Counted from the stretch's first letter, positions 8,608 through 17,706 are shown. The stretch: DNA of 64,000 nt from Breoghania sp. (GCF_963674635.1 NZ_OY771475.1:248001-312000); one strand, 5' to 3'. The notes: a model not told the origin generated them from the sequence alone. Translations and numbers: made by a program.

Positions 8608-10724
8608 TGCCCTCAATTTTCAGCCGAATGCGCCGACGCAGTTTGCGCGCCCTGATCTGGTACCGCCGTCGCCGGCAACGCAGCTTCGCGTTCCGCTTCT
8701 ACACCACGCTCATTCCCGCCATCGTGATCGTCAATCTGATTGTTGGCGGCATCCTGGCCTATCGCGGGGTGGAGAAGGCACACACCGAAATGGAAATCGC
8801 GCGCGCCGATCTGATCGAGGCGGTTGTCTTTGCCAGCGGCCAACCGTTGAACGATTTCGAATACGCGCACCTGGAACGGCTGTTGCGCAACTTTCTGCAT
8901 CCGGGATCGATCGAAGCGATCTGGATAACGGATGACACCGGTTACGAGGTGGCTCGTGCGGGCAACCTCAAGGCCGAGGGGATCGAGGGGGTGGTGGAAG
9001 CCCCGATCAAGCATCGCAAGGCGAATGTCACGGCCGATGTCGGAACGCTGCACGTCGCCTTCTCGAATGTGAACATAAATGCGGTCGGTGTCTGGGTTCT
9101 CATGCACAGCCTGTTGCTGACGCTGGCGACAACGGTAATGGCCCTGATCATCACCGGGCGTCTGACCCAGAAGGACGTGATCCGGCCGCTTCGAGACCTC
9201 ACGCAGGCAATCACACGCACACGCCGCGACGGGACACGCCATCGGGTCGATTACAAGACCGAGGGCGAGTTCGGCTTCGTCATAGAGGGGTTCAACGCCA
9301 TGCAGGCGCGGCTGGATCGCGACGAGCAGGCGTTGCTGATCATCAATTCCAAGTTGCGACGTGCGGCAAGCGTGGACAATCTGACTGGCTTGCTCAACCG
9401 GGACGGGTTTGAACAGGCCGCGGAAGCGGCGCTTAATCACGCGAAGGCGGACAACGTCGGCGTGTTGTTGATGTTCATCGATCTCGACCGCTTCAAGTCG
9501 ATCAACGACACGTTCGGCCATGCGGTGGGCGACGAGGTGCTGCGCACCGTCGGGAACCGGCTGGCTTCCAGCGCCCCGCTTGGGGCGCTTGTCGCTCGTT
9601 TGAGCGGTGATGAATTCGTTCTCCTGCTCACTGGAGAAACCGTTGCCGCGCAATCGCCGACCCTGACAAAGACGCTTCATCGTGAAATTGGACGCGCACT
9701 GGATATCGAGGGCCACATGATCCGGCCGATCGGCTCCATCGGCTACGTCGCCACGTCGGAGGACTATTCCTTGTCCTCGCTGATGATGAAGGCCGATACG
9801 GCCATGTATGAGATGAAGCACTCCGCGGAGCTGATGCCGGCGGCTTACACGCCCCATATGGGAACGCGGACGCAGGAGCGCATTTCTGCCGAGCAGGTGG
9901 TCACGGAAGGCTTTTTCGGAGAGCATTTCGCATTGGTCGTCCAACCGATCGTGGACCTGAAAAGCCGCCTGCCGATTGGCGGCGAAGTCCTTTTGCGTCT
10001 CAACCATCCCGTCGTGGGGGCTTTGTCGCCGGACGCGTTCATTCCGGTGGCGGAGGATTGCGGATTGATGCCCGAGCTTGGGTTGCAGGTCATTGACGAG
10101 GCGCTGGACGCCTTGAAGGTTCTGCAATCGGTCGATGCCACACGGCACTTCTATCTTTCGATCAATGTCTCCAGTGTGCAGCTTTCCAATGCCTTTCTCA
10201 CGCAGTTGCGCCAGCTCTTCGCGCGCCACAAGGCCGACACCCGATATGTCGTGCTGGAGCTGACCGAGAGCGTGGCGTTGAATGCCGATGGCAAGCACGG
10301 GGAGATCATCCGCGCCATTCAGGACATGGGCATTCGTGTTGCGCTGGATGATTTCGGGACCGGCTATTCCTCGCTGACCTATCTGAAGATGCTTCAGCCG
10401 GACATCATCAAGATCGATCGCAGCTTCGTTCAGGCGGGCAGCCTGTCGCGCGAGCTGGCCGGAGAGAAGCACCTGCGCTATCGGCTTGGCGCACTTGGCG
10501 ACGCAATCGCACAGATTTGCGAGGACCTGAACCTGCCGATGGTCGGCGAGGGGATCGAGACGGAAGAAGAGCTTTCCTACTGTCTGCGCTCCGGTATCGC
10601 TTATGGTCAGGGCTATCTGTTTGCCCGGCCCATGTCGCTTGCCGATTTCGTGGCGTGGAGTTGCGAGCAGGTGGCGCCAACACGGCATGGCGCGCTCGCG
10701 GAAGCCAAGAAGGGATGCCGATAG
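8607..10724 (+). CDS. Membrane HAMP-GGDEF-EAL c-di-GMP signalling protein
   Basis: A 705-residue inner-membrane protein that may make and/or break c-di-GMP. TM1 is at about 31-53 and a periplasmic loop of about 105 residues follows. TM2 (about 160-183) and a HAMP region (about 184-237) come next. The GGDEF domain carries SGDEF at 333-337 and FIDLDRFKSIND, and has no RxxD I-site. The EAL domain keeps EVLLRL, the NVSS asparagine, ELTES, DDFGTGYSSL, KIDRSF and GEGIETEEE, so phosphodiesterase activity is plausible. The ATG at 8607 shares one base with the stop of the binding-protein gene, implying coupled translation. By analogy with the NspS-MbaA pair of Vibrio cholerae, the periplasmic loop may read the binding protein (inference). 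Confidence 0.9.
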   Translation: MPSIFSRMRRRSLRALIWYRRRRQRSFAFRFYTTLIPAIVIVNLIVGGILAYRGVEKAHTEMEIARADLIEAVVFASGQPLNDFEYAHLERLLRNFLHPGSIEAIWITDDTGYEVARAGNLKAEGIEGVVEAPIKHRKANVTADVGTLHVAFSNVNINAVGVWVLMHSLLLTLATTVMALIITGRLTQKDVIRPLRDLTQAITRTRRDGTRHRVDYKTEGEFGFVIEGFNAMQARLDRDEQALLIINSKLRRAASVDNLTGLLNRDGFEQAAEAALNHAKADNVGVLLMFIDLDRFKSINDTFGHAVGDEVLRTVGNRLASSAPLGALVARLSGDEFVLLLTGETVAAQSPTLTKTLHREIGRALDIEGHMIRPIGSIGYVATSEDYSLSSLMMKADTAMYEMKHSAELMPAAYTPHMGTRTQERISAEQVVTEGFFGEHFALVVQPIVDLKSRLPIGGEVLLRLNHPVVGALSPDAFIPVAEDCGLMPELGLQVIDEALDALKVLQSVDATRHFYLSINVSSVQLSNAFLTQLRQLFARHKADTRYVVLELTESVALNADGKHGEIIRAIQDMGIRVALDDFGTGYSSLTYLKMLQPDIIKIDRSFVQAGSLSRELAGEKHLRYRLGALGDAIAQICEDLNLPMVGEGIETEEELSYCLRSGIAYGQGYLFARPMSLADFVAWSCEQVAPTRHGALAEAKKGCR

Positions 10725-10793
10725 CGCGCGCCAAGCCCGTCTGTCTGGCGAAGTCCGCTTTTCCCTCAGGACGCTTTTCGATATAAGCCGCCC

Positions 10794-11756
10794 ATGAATT
10801 CGACACATCCATATTCCCAAAGCGCCACGCAGGACGCGGAGCAGCCTGACGGCGAGGGCGGTCCGGTTTTCTGCGGCGCTGAGCATCCGCTCTTTGCCAA
10901 TGCGCCGGACAGCGTGAATTTCCGCAAGCTGCGCAAGCGGCTGGTGCGCGAAGTGCGTCAGACGCTGGCAGATTACGGGATGGTGCGCGAGGGCGCGAAG
11001 TGGCTTGTCTGCCTGTCGGGCGGCAAGGACAGCTACGCGCTGCTTGCGGTGCTCAGCGACCTGAAATGGCGCGGGCTCCTGCCGGTGGAACTGGTCGCCT
11101 GCAATCTGGATCAGGCGCAACCTGGCTTTCCGGCCCATGTGCTGCCGGACTTCCTAGAGCGCCATGGTATTAAACATGTGATCGAACGGCGGGACACCTA
11201 TTCCATCGTGACGGAGAAGGTGGCGGCGGGACAGACCTATTGTTCGTTGTGTTCAAGGCTGAGGCGCGGGCATCTTTACAGGATCGCGCGCGAGCAGGGA
11301 TGCGAGGCGGTTGTGCTGGGGCATCACCGCGAGGACATCGTGGAAACCTTCCTGCTGAACTTTTTTCATGGCGGGCGGATGGCGGCCATGCCGCCGAAGC
11401 TTCTCAACGAGGACGGCGATCTGACCGTGTTGCGCCCGATGGCAGCCTGTGCGGAAAAGGATCTGGCCCGGCTTTCCTCCGCCTTGCGTTTTCCGATCAT
11501 TCCTTGCGATCTTTGCGGTTCGCAGGACGGGCTTCAGCGGCAGAAAATCAAGGACATGATGGCGGGGTGGGAGCAGGAGCAGCCCGGACGCACGCAGATC
11601 ATGTTCCGCGCGCTTGCCAATGCGCGGCCGAGCCATTTGCTGGATCGACAGCTTTATGATTTCGCTTCTCTTGCGCCGGGGGACGCCCGCGGGACGGCAG
11701 GCGCGGATGGGGACTGCGGAGCGGCGCTCTCCATGATCTCGCGTTTGCTGCCCTGA
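10794..11756 (+). CDS. ttcA: TtcA-like tRNA 2-thiocytidine biosynthesis protein
   Basis: ATP-dependent PP-loop enzyme that thiolates C32 of certain tRNAs, using an iron-sulfur cluster. The 320 residues include the PP-loop LSGGKDSY (residues 74-81). The two cysteine pairs of the family are YCSLCSRLRRG (Cys150, Cys153) and CDLCGSQ (Cys238, Cys241). GHHREDIVETFLLNFFHGGRM is also diagnostic. The start ATG at 10794 leaves an N-terminal tail of about 40 acidic, Gly/Gln-rich residues of unknown role. It is 69 bases after the GGDEF-EAL gene with no visible terminator, so some read-through is possible. Function is by family; substrate tRNAs cannot be told. Confidence 0.9.
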   Translation: MNSTHPYSQSATQDAEQPDGEGGPVFCGAEHPLFANAPDSVNFRKLRKRLVREVRQTLADYGMVREGAKWLVCLSGGKDSYALLAVLSDLKWRGLLPVELVACNLDQAQPGFPAHVLPDFLERHGIKHVIERRDTYSIVTEKVAAGQTYCSLCSRLRRGHLYRIAREQGCEAVVLGHHREDIVETFLLNFFHGGRMAAMPPKLLNEDGDLTVLRPMAACAEKDLARLSSALRFPIIPCDLCGSQDGLQRQKIKDMMAGWEQEQPGRTQIMFRALANARPSHLLDRQLYDFASLAPGDARGTAGADGDCGAALSMISRLLP

Positions 11757-11807
11757 AGGCGCCACGAGACCGGCTTCGGGCTGCAACAGAGCGGCTTGCG
11801 CGAAACC

Positions 11808-12092
11808 CTAATGCTTGTGGGTGGTCTCGGGCAGGGCTGCCATCTGAAGGCCCTCATCGCCACCGACCAGAAGATCCTTCACGAGAATGGTCAGGCTTCC
11901 GCGCGTGTCGGTCTTGCTGGCGGTGAGGCCGCCAAAGCCCGAGCAGACCTGCTCATCGGAAGTCGTCGTGATCGGCGTGTAGACGATCAGCTTGGCGCAT
12001 TCGACGCGGCGCATCTCCGCCTCGCCCGATTGAGCGAAGGCGTAGAGCACGAAGGCCAGCAGGCAGGTTGTCGCTGCAGCAATGTGTTTCAT
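11808..12092 (-). CDS. Small secreted protein of unknown function
   Basis: A 94-residue protein beginning MKHIAAATTCLLAFVLYAFA, a typical Sec signal peptide. The mature part contains two cysteines (VECAKL and EQVCSGFGG), which could form a disulfide, and ends with a His/Thr tail TTHKH. The ATG at 12092 has a good GGGGGAA ribosome binding site; in-frame upstream starts do not. No domain family is recognised. It is convergent with the ttcA-like gene (51-base gap). The long upstream region carries a perfect CtrA box at 12467-12481, about 375 bases from the start codon. Confidence 0.7.
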   Translation of the reverse strand: MKHIAAATTCLLAFVLYAFAQSGEAEMRRVECAKLIVYTPITTTSDEQVCSGFGGLTASKTDTRGSLTILVKDLLVGGDEGLQMAALPETTHKH

Positions 12093-12466
12093 GTTCGAGT
12101 TCCCCCGAAGCCCCCTGCGCCTCATGCAGAAAGGTCCGTCTCAATAGGCGTGGTCGTTTGAGGTTGCACGATAGGTGTGCCCTTGCCAAACCCCGATGCG
12201 CCGGATGCGTTCCGTCATCATGGCGAAACTTCGACGAGACTGTGCCATCCCAAGCTTGCACGAAGCCTGAAACCGCCGTTCATCCTGCATTCAGGGATGA
12301 CGGCATTCGATGCAGGCGGCAAGTCCATCCTGGTCGGACACAGTCGTCACGATCGGATCCTTCCCATGCGTACGATGGCGGAATTCCGCCAATAAGGCTG
12401 CGCAAAAACAGAATTCTGCGCACCAATCTCAGCGCCTAAAGCCGGACCGGGATTTTTCGGTCAAGC

Positions 12467-12481
12467 TTAACGCAAGGTTAA
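12467..12481. promoter_or_regulatory. CtrA-type box in a long intergenic region
   Basis: TTAA (12467-12470), CGCAAGG, TTAA (12478-12481). The arms extend to TTAAC / GTTAA, so the site is a near-perfect dyad. The regulated gene is unclear: it may be the small secreted protein on the minus strand or an unseen transcript. Confidence 0.5.
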
Positions 12482-12605
12482 TTTTTGGCTGTCTCCAGCA
12501 CAATCCGGGGGAATGCGTGAGCGGTGACACGGATGCAGGTGCGCAGCTGTTCCGGGTGCGATCACATTTGCGTCACTGTTTCGCCCAACCGTCGGAACGG
12601 TCCCG

Positions 12606-12643
12606 AAAAACGAGAAAAGGCCGCTCCAGAAGGACCGGCCTTT
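12606..12643 (-). terminator. Terminator of the purL-bolA-grxD unit
   Basis: Read on the minus strand, AAAGGCCG and CGGCCTTT form an 8-base-pair stem around a 12-base loop, followed by TCTCGTTTTT. It lies about 50 bases beyond the grxD stop. Confidence 0.75.
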
Positions 12644-12693
12644 CAAATCATCGTCGGCTTTTCGAATCAACCGTGAGGCGCGCATTTGCGGCG

Positions 12694-13032
12694 CTACTCG
12701 GCGACTGCGCCTGTCGCGATACCCTTGTCGGCGAAGACCTGCTGAAGCTCTTTCGCCTGGAACATCTCGCGCACGATATCGCAGCCGCCCACGAATTCTC
12801 CCTTCACATAGAGCTGAGGGATTGTCGGCCAGCTGGAAAAGTCCTTGATGCCCTGACGAAGGTCAGCGTCCTCAAGTACGTTGATGCCTTTGTAGGTCAC
12901 CCCGAGATAATCGAGGATCTGCACGACCTGGCCCGAAAACCCGCATTGCGGGAAAGTCGGAGTACCCTTCATGAAGAGCACGACGTCGTTGGTCTTCACT
13001 TCGTTTGCGATCCAGTCCTGGATTCCGCTCAT
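12694..13032 (-). CDS. grxD: Monothiol glutaredoxin, Grx4 family
   Basis: A 112-residue CGFS-type glutaredoxin that binds a [2Fe-2S] cluster with glutathione and passes it to targets or senses iron status with BolA. The active-site motif PQCGFS has Cys30. WPTIPQLYVKGEFVGGCDI is the conserved glutathione-binding region. The ATG at 13032 has AAGGA upstream. It lies downstream of bolA on the same strand, the classic Grx4-BolA partnership, and is followed by a terminator. Confidence 0.95.
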   Translation of the reverse strand: MSGIQDWIANEVKTNDVVLFMKGTPTFPQCGFSGQVVQILDYLGVTYKGINVLEDADLRQGIKDFSSWPTIPQLYVKGEFVGGCDIVREMFQAKELQQVFADKGIATGAVAE

Positions 13033-13164
13033 GTCCGAAAGTCCTTAAGTTCTGCCGACTTCAAGGGCCGGTGAAACGCCGGAAACTGGTTAGCTTGTCC
13101 GAACGCCTGATACTGTCATGTGACTGCTTGCCCCGTCAAAAGCGCGGCAAGCAGCCGGTGTTCT

Positions 13165-13404
13165 CTATTCCGGGGCCGATGTCTGAAGGGCGAGGGCGTG
13201 TAGCTGGCCGCCCATGTTGCCCTGCAGGGCCTGGTAGACGAGCTGATGCTGCTGGACACGTGTCTTGCCGCGGAAGCTCTCGGAGATCACGGTCGCCGCA
13301 TAATGTTCCCCGTCACCGGCAAGATCGCGGATCTCGATCTTTGCATCGGGGAGCGCCGTCCTGATCATCGATTCGATTTCGCGTGCGTCCATCGCCATCG
13401 GCAT
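13165..13404 (-). CDS. BolA-family protein
   Basis: A 79-residue BolA-like protein, a partner of monothiol glutaredoxins in [2Fe-2S] cluster handling. IRDLAGDGEHYAATVISESFRGKTRVQQHQLVYQAL covers the core, including the invariant C-terminal helix histidine region (HALAL). AGGAGA precedes the first ATG (13404); an in-frame ATG two codons later is also well spaced. It sits 60 bases after purL and 132 bases before grxD, all on the minus strand. Confidence 0.93.
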   Translation of the reverse strand: MPMAMDAREIESMIRTALPDAKIEIRDLAGDGEHYAATVISESFRGKTRVQQHQLVYQALQGNMGGQLHALALQTSAPE

Positions 13405-13464
13405 CTGTCTCCTGGATTTCCATTGCGGTTTTTGGTCCGCAAGCTCTTGGTCGTTCTTTCCGGG

Positions 13465-15693
13465 TCAACCCGGTTCGCCATCCATGAAAACCGGGAACCA
13501 ATTCTCATGGGCTTTGGTCATGTTTGCAACGGATATGGAGAGGACACCGGCGACTGTCAAATCATTGCCGCCCACCGTGCCGAGGCGCGTGAAGGCAATT
13601 CCGGCGGACTGCGCCGCGCTTTCGACCCGCTCAAGCTCTCCTTCCGGCAGGGTGACGACGTAGCGAGCCTGATCCTCGCCGAAGAGCTGGGCATGGACGG
13701 GGCCTGCTGTCTCATCAAGGCTGACGCTCGCGCCCTTCTGGCCGGAAATCGCCATCTCCGCCAGGGCCACGCCAAGGCCGCCGGAGGAGATGTCGTGGCA
13801 GGCAGTGAAGGTGCCGGAACGGATGAGGGGGCGCACGAAATCGCCGGTCTTGCGCTCAAGCGCCAGATCCACCTGCGGGGCGGGGCCCGAGACTTCGCCC
13901 AGCACATCGCGCTGGTAGACGCTCTGGCCCAGATGTGAGCCCGCCGCGCCAATCAGCGCCACGACATCGCCGTCATTGGCGAAGGCGGCTCCGACGCGCT
14001 GGGACACATCCGGCAGAAGGCCGACGCCGCCGATCGCGGGGGTCGGCAGGATCGCCTCGCCGAAGGTCTCGTTGTAGAGCGAGACATTGCCGGAGACGAT
14101 GGGGAAGTCGAGCGCGGAGCAGGCTTCGCCGATGCCGCGGATACAGGCCACGAGCTGGCCCATGATCTCCGGCTTTTCCGGGTTGCCGAAATTCAGGTTG
14201 TCGGTGGAGGCAAGCGGCTCGGCGCCCACAGCGGTCAGGTTGCGCCAGCATTCCGCCACCGCCTGACGGCCGCCCTGCACGGGATCGGCCTTGCAGTAGC
14301 GTGGGGTCACGTCCACGGCGAAGGCGAGGCCTTTGGTGGTCGCGTTGCCCTGTGAGTCATCGACACGGATCACGCCCGCATCGCCACCCGGTGTCGCCAG
14401 CGAATTGCCCTGCACCAGCGTGTCATACTGTTCGTAGACCCAGCGGCGCGAGGAGCCATTGGGCGAGCCCAGAAGCGCCAGCAGCGCCTCGCCGCAATCG
14501 GCGGGGGCGGCGACATCGTCTGCGGCAAGCGGGCCGGGAACGGTCGGCTCGATCCACGGACGGTCATATTCGGGAGCTTCGTCGCCCAGTTCCTTGATCG
14601 GCAGATCCGCGACGACCTCACCCTGATGCTTGACGATGAAACGCAGCGTGTCGGTGGTCTTGCCGACGACGGCGAAGTCCAGACCCCACTTGCGGAAGAT
14701 CGCCTCGGCCTCGGCCTCCTTTTCGGGAGACAGAACCATGAGCATGCGCTCCTGGCTTTCCGAAAGCATCATCTCGTAGGCGGTCATGCGCTCTTCGCGC
14801 ACGGGAACGCGGTCGAGATCGAGCTCGATGCCGAGATCGCCCTTTGCGCCCATTTCAACGGCCGAGCAGGTGAGGCCCGCCGCGCCCATGTCCTGAATGG
14901 CGATAACCGCGCCCGATGCCATCAGCTCAAGGCAGGCCTCCAGCAGGCATTTCTCGGTAAAGGGGTCGCCGACCTGAACGGTCGGGCGCTTTTCCTCGAT
15001 GGTCTCATCGAATTCGGCAGACGCCATGGTCGCGCCGCCGACCCCGTCGCGACCCGTCTTGGCGCCCAGATAGACGACCGGCAGGCCCACGCCCTTGGCT
15101 TCCGACAGGAAGATCTTGTCCGCATCGGCAAGGCCGGCTGCGAAGGCATTGACGAGGCAGTTGCCGTTATAGGCGGCGTCGAACTCGACCTCGCCGCCGA
15201 CCGTCGGCACACCGAAGGAATTGCCATAGCCGCCGACACCGGCGACGACACCGGAGACCAGGTGACGGGTGCGGGCATGATCGGGCGCGCCGAAGCGCAG
15301 CGCGTTCATCGCGGCCACGGGGCGCGCGCCCATGGTGAAGACATCGCGCAGAATGCCGCCGACGCCGGTCGCCGCCCCCTGATAGGGCTCGATGTAGGAG
15401 GGGTGGTTGTGGCTTTCCATCTTGAAGACGATGGTCTGCCCGTCGCCGATATCGACCACGCCCGCATTCTCGCCCGGCCCCTGAATGACGCGCGGGCCCT
15501 TGGTGGGGAGCGTTTTCAGCCACTTCTTGGAGGACTTGTACGAGCAGTGCTCGTTCCACATGGCGGAAAAGATGCCGAGTTCGGTGAAGGTCGGCTCGCG
15601 GCCGATCAGCTCCAGAATGCGGTCATATTCATCCGGCTTCAGGCCGTGAGCGGCGATGAGGTCCGGGGTGATGGCGATGTCGTTGGGAATCAT
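13465..15693 (-). CDS. purL: Phosphoribosylformylglycinamidine synthase, PurL subunit
   Basis: ATP-dependent amidotransferase subunit in step 4 of purine synthesis, acting with PurS and PurQ (not in this window). With the start at 15693 the protein is 742 residues, the normal size of the small PurL class. ELGIFSAMWNEHCSYKSSKKWL, GPGENAGVVDIGDGQ, KMESHNHPSYIEPYQGAATGVGGI and the second-half DISSGGLGVALAEM are diagnostic. In-frame ATGs at 15720 and 15795 would lengthen it. None of these starts has a clear ribosome binding site, so 15693 was chosen by family length. It heads the purL-bolA-grxD gene order. Confidence 0.95.
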   Translation of the reverse strand: MIPNDIAITPDLIAAHGLKPDEYDRILELIGREPTFTELGIFSAMWNEHCSYKSSKKWLKTLPTKGPRVIQGPGENAGVVDIGDGQTIVFKMESHNHPSYIEPYQGAATGVGGILRDVFTMGARPVAAMNALRFGAPDHARTRHLVSGVVAGVGGYGNSFGVPTVGGEVEFDAAYNGNCLVNAFAAGLADADKIFLSEAKGVGLPVVYLGAKTGRDGVGGATMASAEFDETIEEKRPTVQVGDPFTEKCLLEACLELMASGAVIAIQDMGAAGLTCSAVEMGAKGDLGIELDLDRVPVREERMTAYEMMLSESQERMLMVLSPEKEAEAEAIFRKWGLDFAVVGKTTDTLRFIVKHQGEVVADLPIKELGDEAPEYDRPWIEPTVPGPLAADDVAAPADCGEALLALLGSPNGSSRRWVYEQYDTLVQGNSLATPGGDAGVIRVDDSQGNATTKGLAFAVDVTPRYCKADPVQGGRQAVAECWRNLTAVGAEPLASTDNLNFGNPEKPEIMGQLVACIRGIGEACSALDFPIVSGNVSLYNETFGEAILPTPAIGGVGLLPDVSQRVGAAFANDGDVVALIGAAGSHLGQSVYQRDVLGEVSGPAPQVDLALERKTGDFVRPLIRSGTFTACHDISSGGLGVALAEMAISGQKGASVSLDETAGPVHAQLFGEDQARYVVTLPEGELERVESAAQSAGIAFTRLGTVGGNDLTVAGVLSISVANMTKAHENWFPVFMDGEPG

Positions 15694-16158
15694 GGCGTCC
15701 GGGAAGTTTTGGGGCTGCATGTCGGGCCGAGCATTGGCCTGCCAAATAGCAGATTGCTTCGCCATTGGGGAGAGGGAAGCAGGCGCACCGCGCAAGAGAA
15801 AGCGGGAGTGATGGCAATTGTGACACGTTCCGTAGCTGAAAGTGTGGAAACCGTGCCGTAATGAACGGTGCGTGACGCGCTTTCAGGCAGCCGACGCAGC
15901 ACCCCGGTGGCGTGGGGCTGGCCGGCGAAGGGATATGATCCTCTCTGCGCAAACGGTGCGGAAGATGTCTCGCGGCATGAGGGGCGATTGTTCTCTATTT
16001 TTCGTGTTCGAAAAAAAATCTCTGCCAGATTATGATGTTAAATAAATATTTAAATCATTATTTCTACAATGTTCCTGCGCGCGAACGTAACGAAAATGCG
16101 CGCAAGAGCCCGCGCACACGCACGAAAAGAAAGCGAACGCGCAGAAGGAGCCATGTGG
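15694..16158. other. Divergent gap between purL and the CZB chemoreceptor gene
   Basis: No supported gene. The right half (about 15990-16080) is AT-rich and holds a CtrA-like pair TTAA (16038-16041) and TTAA (16050-16053), but with an 8-base spacer. The left half must contain the purL promoter, which is not recognisable. Confidence 0.5.
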
Positions 16159-17580
16159 ATGTTTAAGAGAACGCCTGACTCACGCAGTGTGACCGACAGC
16201 CGGTTTCAATCACAAGTTGTTTCGACGTCGGAAGACGCCGAGGGATCACACGCGTTGCTTGCGGAGGTCTTGAGCGACCTCGCGGAAGGCCAAATGCGCG
16301 AGGATCTGGACGGTCTGGCCCCGGACGTTGCGCAAGCCGTTCGCGAGCTTGCCAGGCGCATCGGTGCACGTGATGAAAGGAGCCTGTCCCAGACGGTCGA
16401 GTTCTCCATCCAGGCCAGTGAGGCGATGGCCGCCACGGCGCGGATCACCGGCGAGATCCGCGAGACGGATCTGCGCGCGCAGAACATGGCGGCGGCGGTG
16501 GAGGAGCTGACGGCCTCCATCGACCAGATTGCCGAGACCGCAAAGAGCGCCGCCCTTTCCATGGAAGACGTTTCCAGGGGAATGACAAACGGTGCCGAGG
16601 CCACACGAAGCACCGCGGAGGCGAGCCGGCAAATCGGCGCGTCCTTCGAGCGCATGACGACAACCGCCGATCATCTGGCGCAGGCGGCTGAACAGATCGG
16701 GACCTTCGTTGCGACGATTGATGGCCTGTCACGCCAGACCAATCTGCTTGCGCTCAACGCGACGATCGAGGCGGCGCGGGCCGGAGTGGCCGGTCGCGGG
16801 TTCGCCGTTGTCGCCTCGGAGGTGAAGGTGCTGTCCGGCGAAACGCAGAAGGCGACGGACGACATCCGCTCCAGGATCGAGCGGTTGAGCGATCATGTTC
16901 ACGAGATGCTGGAAACCGTGCATGAGGTGCAGGACCTGGTGCAGGGCAGCGTCGACAAGTCGGAAGAGGCGGCGGACCAGATCTCGCATATGCTGGACGA
17001 TGTCGCGCTGAACGGCGAGCGGATGAACGAGATTTCCAACGTGCTGGCCCAGCAGGCCGAGGCCGTGCAGGAGGTGTCGGCCGGTGCGCAGTCGATCGCG
17101 GAGCATTCGGGCACCGCGGCAGAACTGTCGCGTGATGTCATCGATTTTGTTGGGCGTTCGGAGCGGATTGTCGCCGAGCAGTTCAAGGACCTGGAGACAC
17201 GCGACGTTCCCAATTTCATCCTTCATCGCGCCAAGGCCGACCATCTCATGTGGAAGAAGCGCCTCGCGGAGATGTTGGTGGGCCTCCAGTCGTTGAGTGG
17301 CGCGGAATTGTCCGACCATCACCAGTGTCGTCTGGGGGCGTGGTACGACCGCACCGATGACGTTCGCATCACAAGTCATCCGGCCTATCGTGCCTTGTTG
17401 CCCGTGCACGAGAGTGTGCACGCCTGCGCGCGCGAGGCCGTGGAGAGGCATGGGTGTGGCGATAGCGAGGGGGCGCTGGAAGCGATGGAGAAGATGGGGC
17501 ACGCCTCGACAGAGGTTCTGCGCCATCTCGACACCCTGATCGGAGTGCGGCACGAGCTGCTCCGTCAGGCCAGTGCCTGA
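16159..17580 (+). CDS. Soluble methyl-accepting chemotaxis protein with C-terminal zinc-binding (CZB) domain
   Basis: A 473-residue chemoreceptor without membrane segments, so it acts in the cytosol through CheA/CheW. The signalling domain spans about residues 90-350, with the tip region RQTNLLALNATIEAARAGVAGRGFAVVASEVK. The C-terminal 100 residues form a CZB domain: a first His (NFILHRAKADHLMWKK), then HHQCRLGAWYD, SHPAYRALLPVHESVHA. These residues bind zinc in known CZB proteins, which sense zinc or oxidants such as HOCl. The ATG at 16159 has AAGGAG eight bases upstream; an ATG at 16153 is only two bases from it. A bidirectional terminator follows. Confidence 0.92.
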   Translation: MFKRTPDSRSVTDSRFQSQVVSTSEDAEGSHALLAEVLSDLAEGQMREDLDGLAPDVAQAVRELARRIGARDERSLSQTVEFSIQASEAMAATARITGEIRETDLRAQNMAAAVEELTASIDQIAETAKSAALSMEDVSRGMTNGAEATRSTAEASRQIGASFERMTTTADHLAQAAEQIGTFVATIDGLSRQTNLLALNATIEAARAGVAGRGFAVVASEVKVLSGETQKATDDIRSRIERLSDHVHEMLETVHEVQDLVQGSVDKSEEAADQISHMLDDVALNGERMNEISNVLAQQAEAVQEVSAGAQSIAEHSGTAAELSRDVIDFVGRSERIVAEQFKDLETRDVPNFILHRAKADHLMWKKRLAEMLVGLQSLSGAELSDHHQCRLGAWYDRTDDVRITSHPAYRALLPVHESVHACAREAVERHGCGDSEGALEAMEKMGHASTEVLRHLDTLIGVRHELLRQASA

Positions 17581-17670
17581 TCCGGAGGCTTTCAGGCGCA
17601 TCAAAGGTACGCAGTCGCAAAGGCTGTCGGCCGCATGATGCTGCCGCCGCCGGGACGGCGGTCACACAAA

Positions 17671-17706
17671 AAAACCGGCGCAGATGCCTTTGCGCCGGTT
17701 CTCCTT
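17671..17706. terminator. Bidirectional terminator between the CZB chemoreceptor gene and lrp
   Basis: Ten-base-pair perfect stem AACCGGCGCA (17673-17682) / TGCGCCGGTT (17691-17700). It is followed by CTCCTTTT on the plus strand and by a run of A residues on the other side (T-run on the minus strand). It serves two convergent genes. Confidence 0.88.

Larger units (their letters stand above)
12093..12693. other. 600-base gap upstream of the small secreted protein gene
   Basis: No convincing gene on either strand. It holds a perfect CtrA-type box (12467-12481), an AT-rich patch after it, and the terminator of grxD (12606-12643). An unannotated small RNA could lie here but is not demonstrated. 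Confidence 0.5.

Noticed and set aside
8613..11138. An 841-codon minus-strand frame across the GGDEF-EAL and ttcA-like genes
   Set aside because: It spans two unrelated plus-strand genes and their gap, and its composition is that of antisense sequence. The plus-strand genes have complete motifs.
16038..16053. TTAA-N8-TTAA upstream of the CZB chemoreceptor gene as a CtrA site
   Set aside because: The spacer is 8 rather than 7 bases, and the region is so AT-rich that TTAA pairs are expected by chance.
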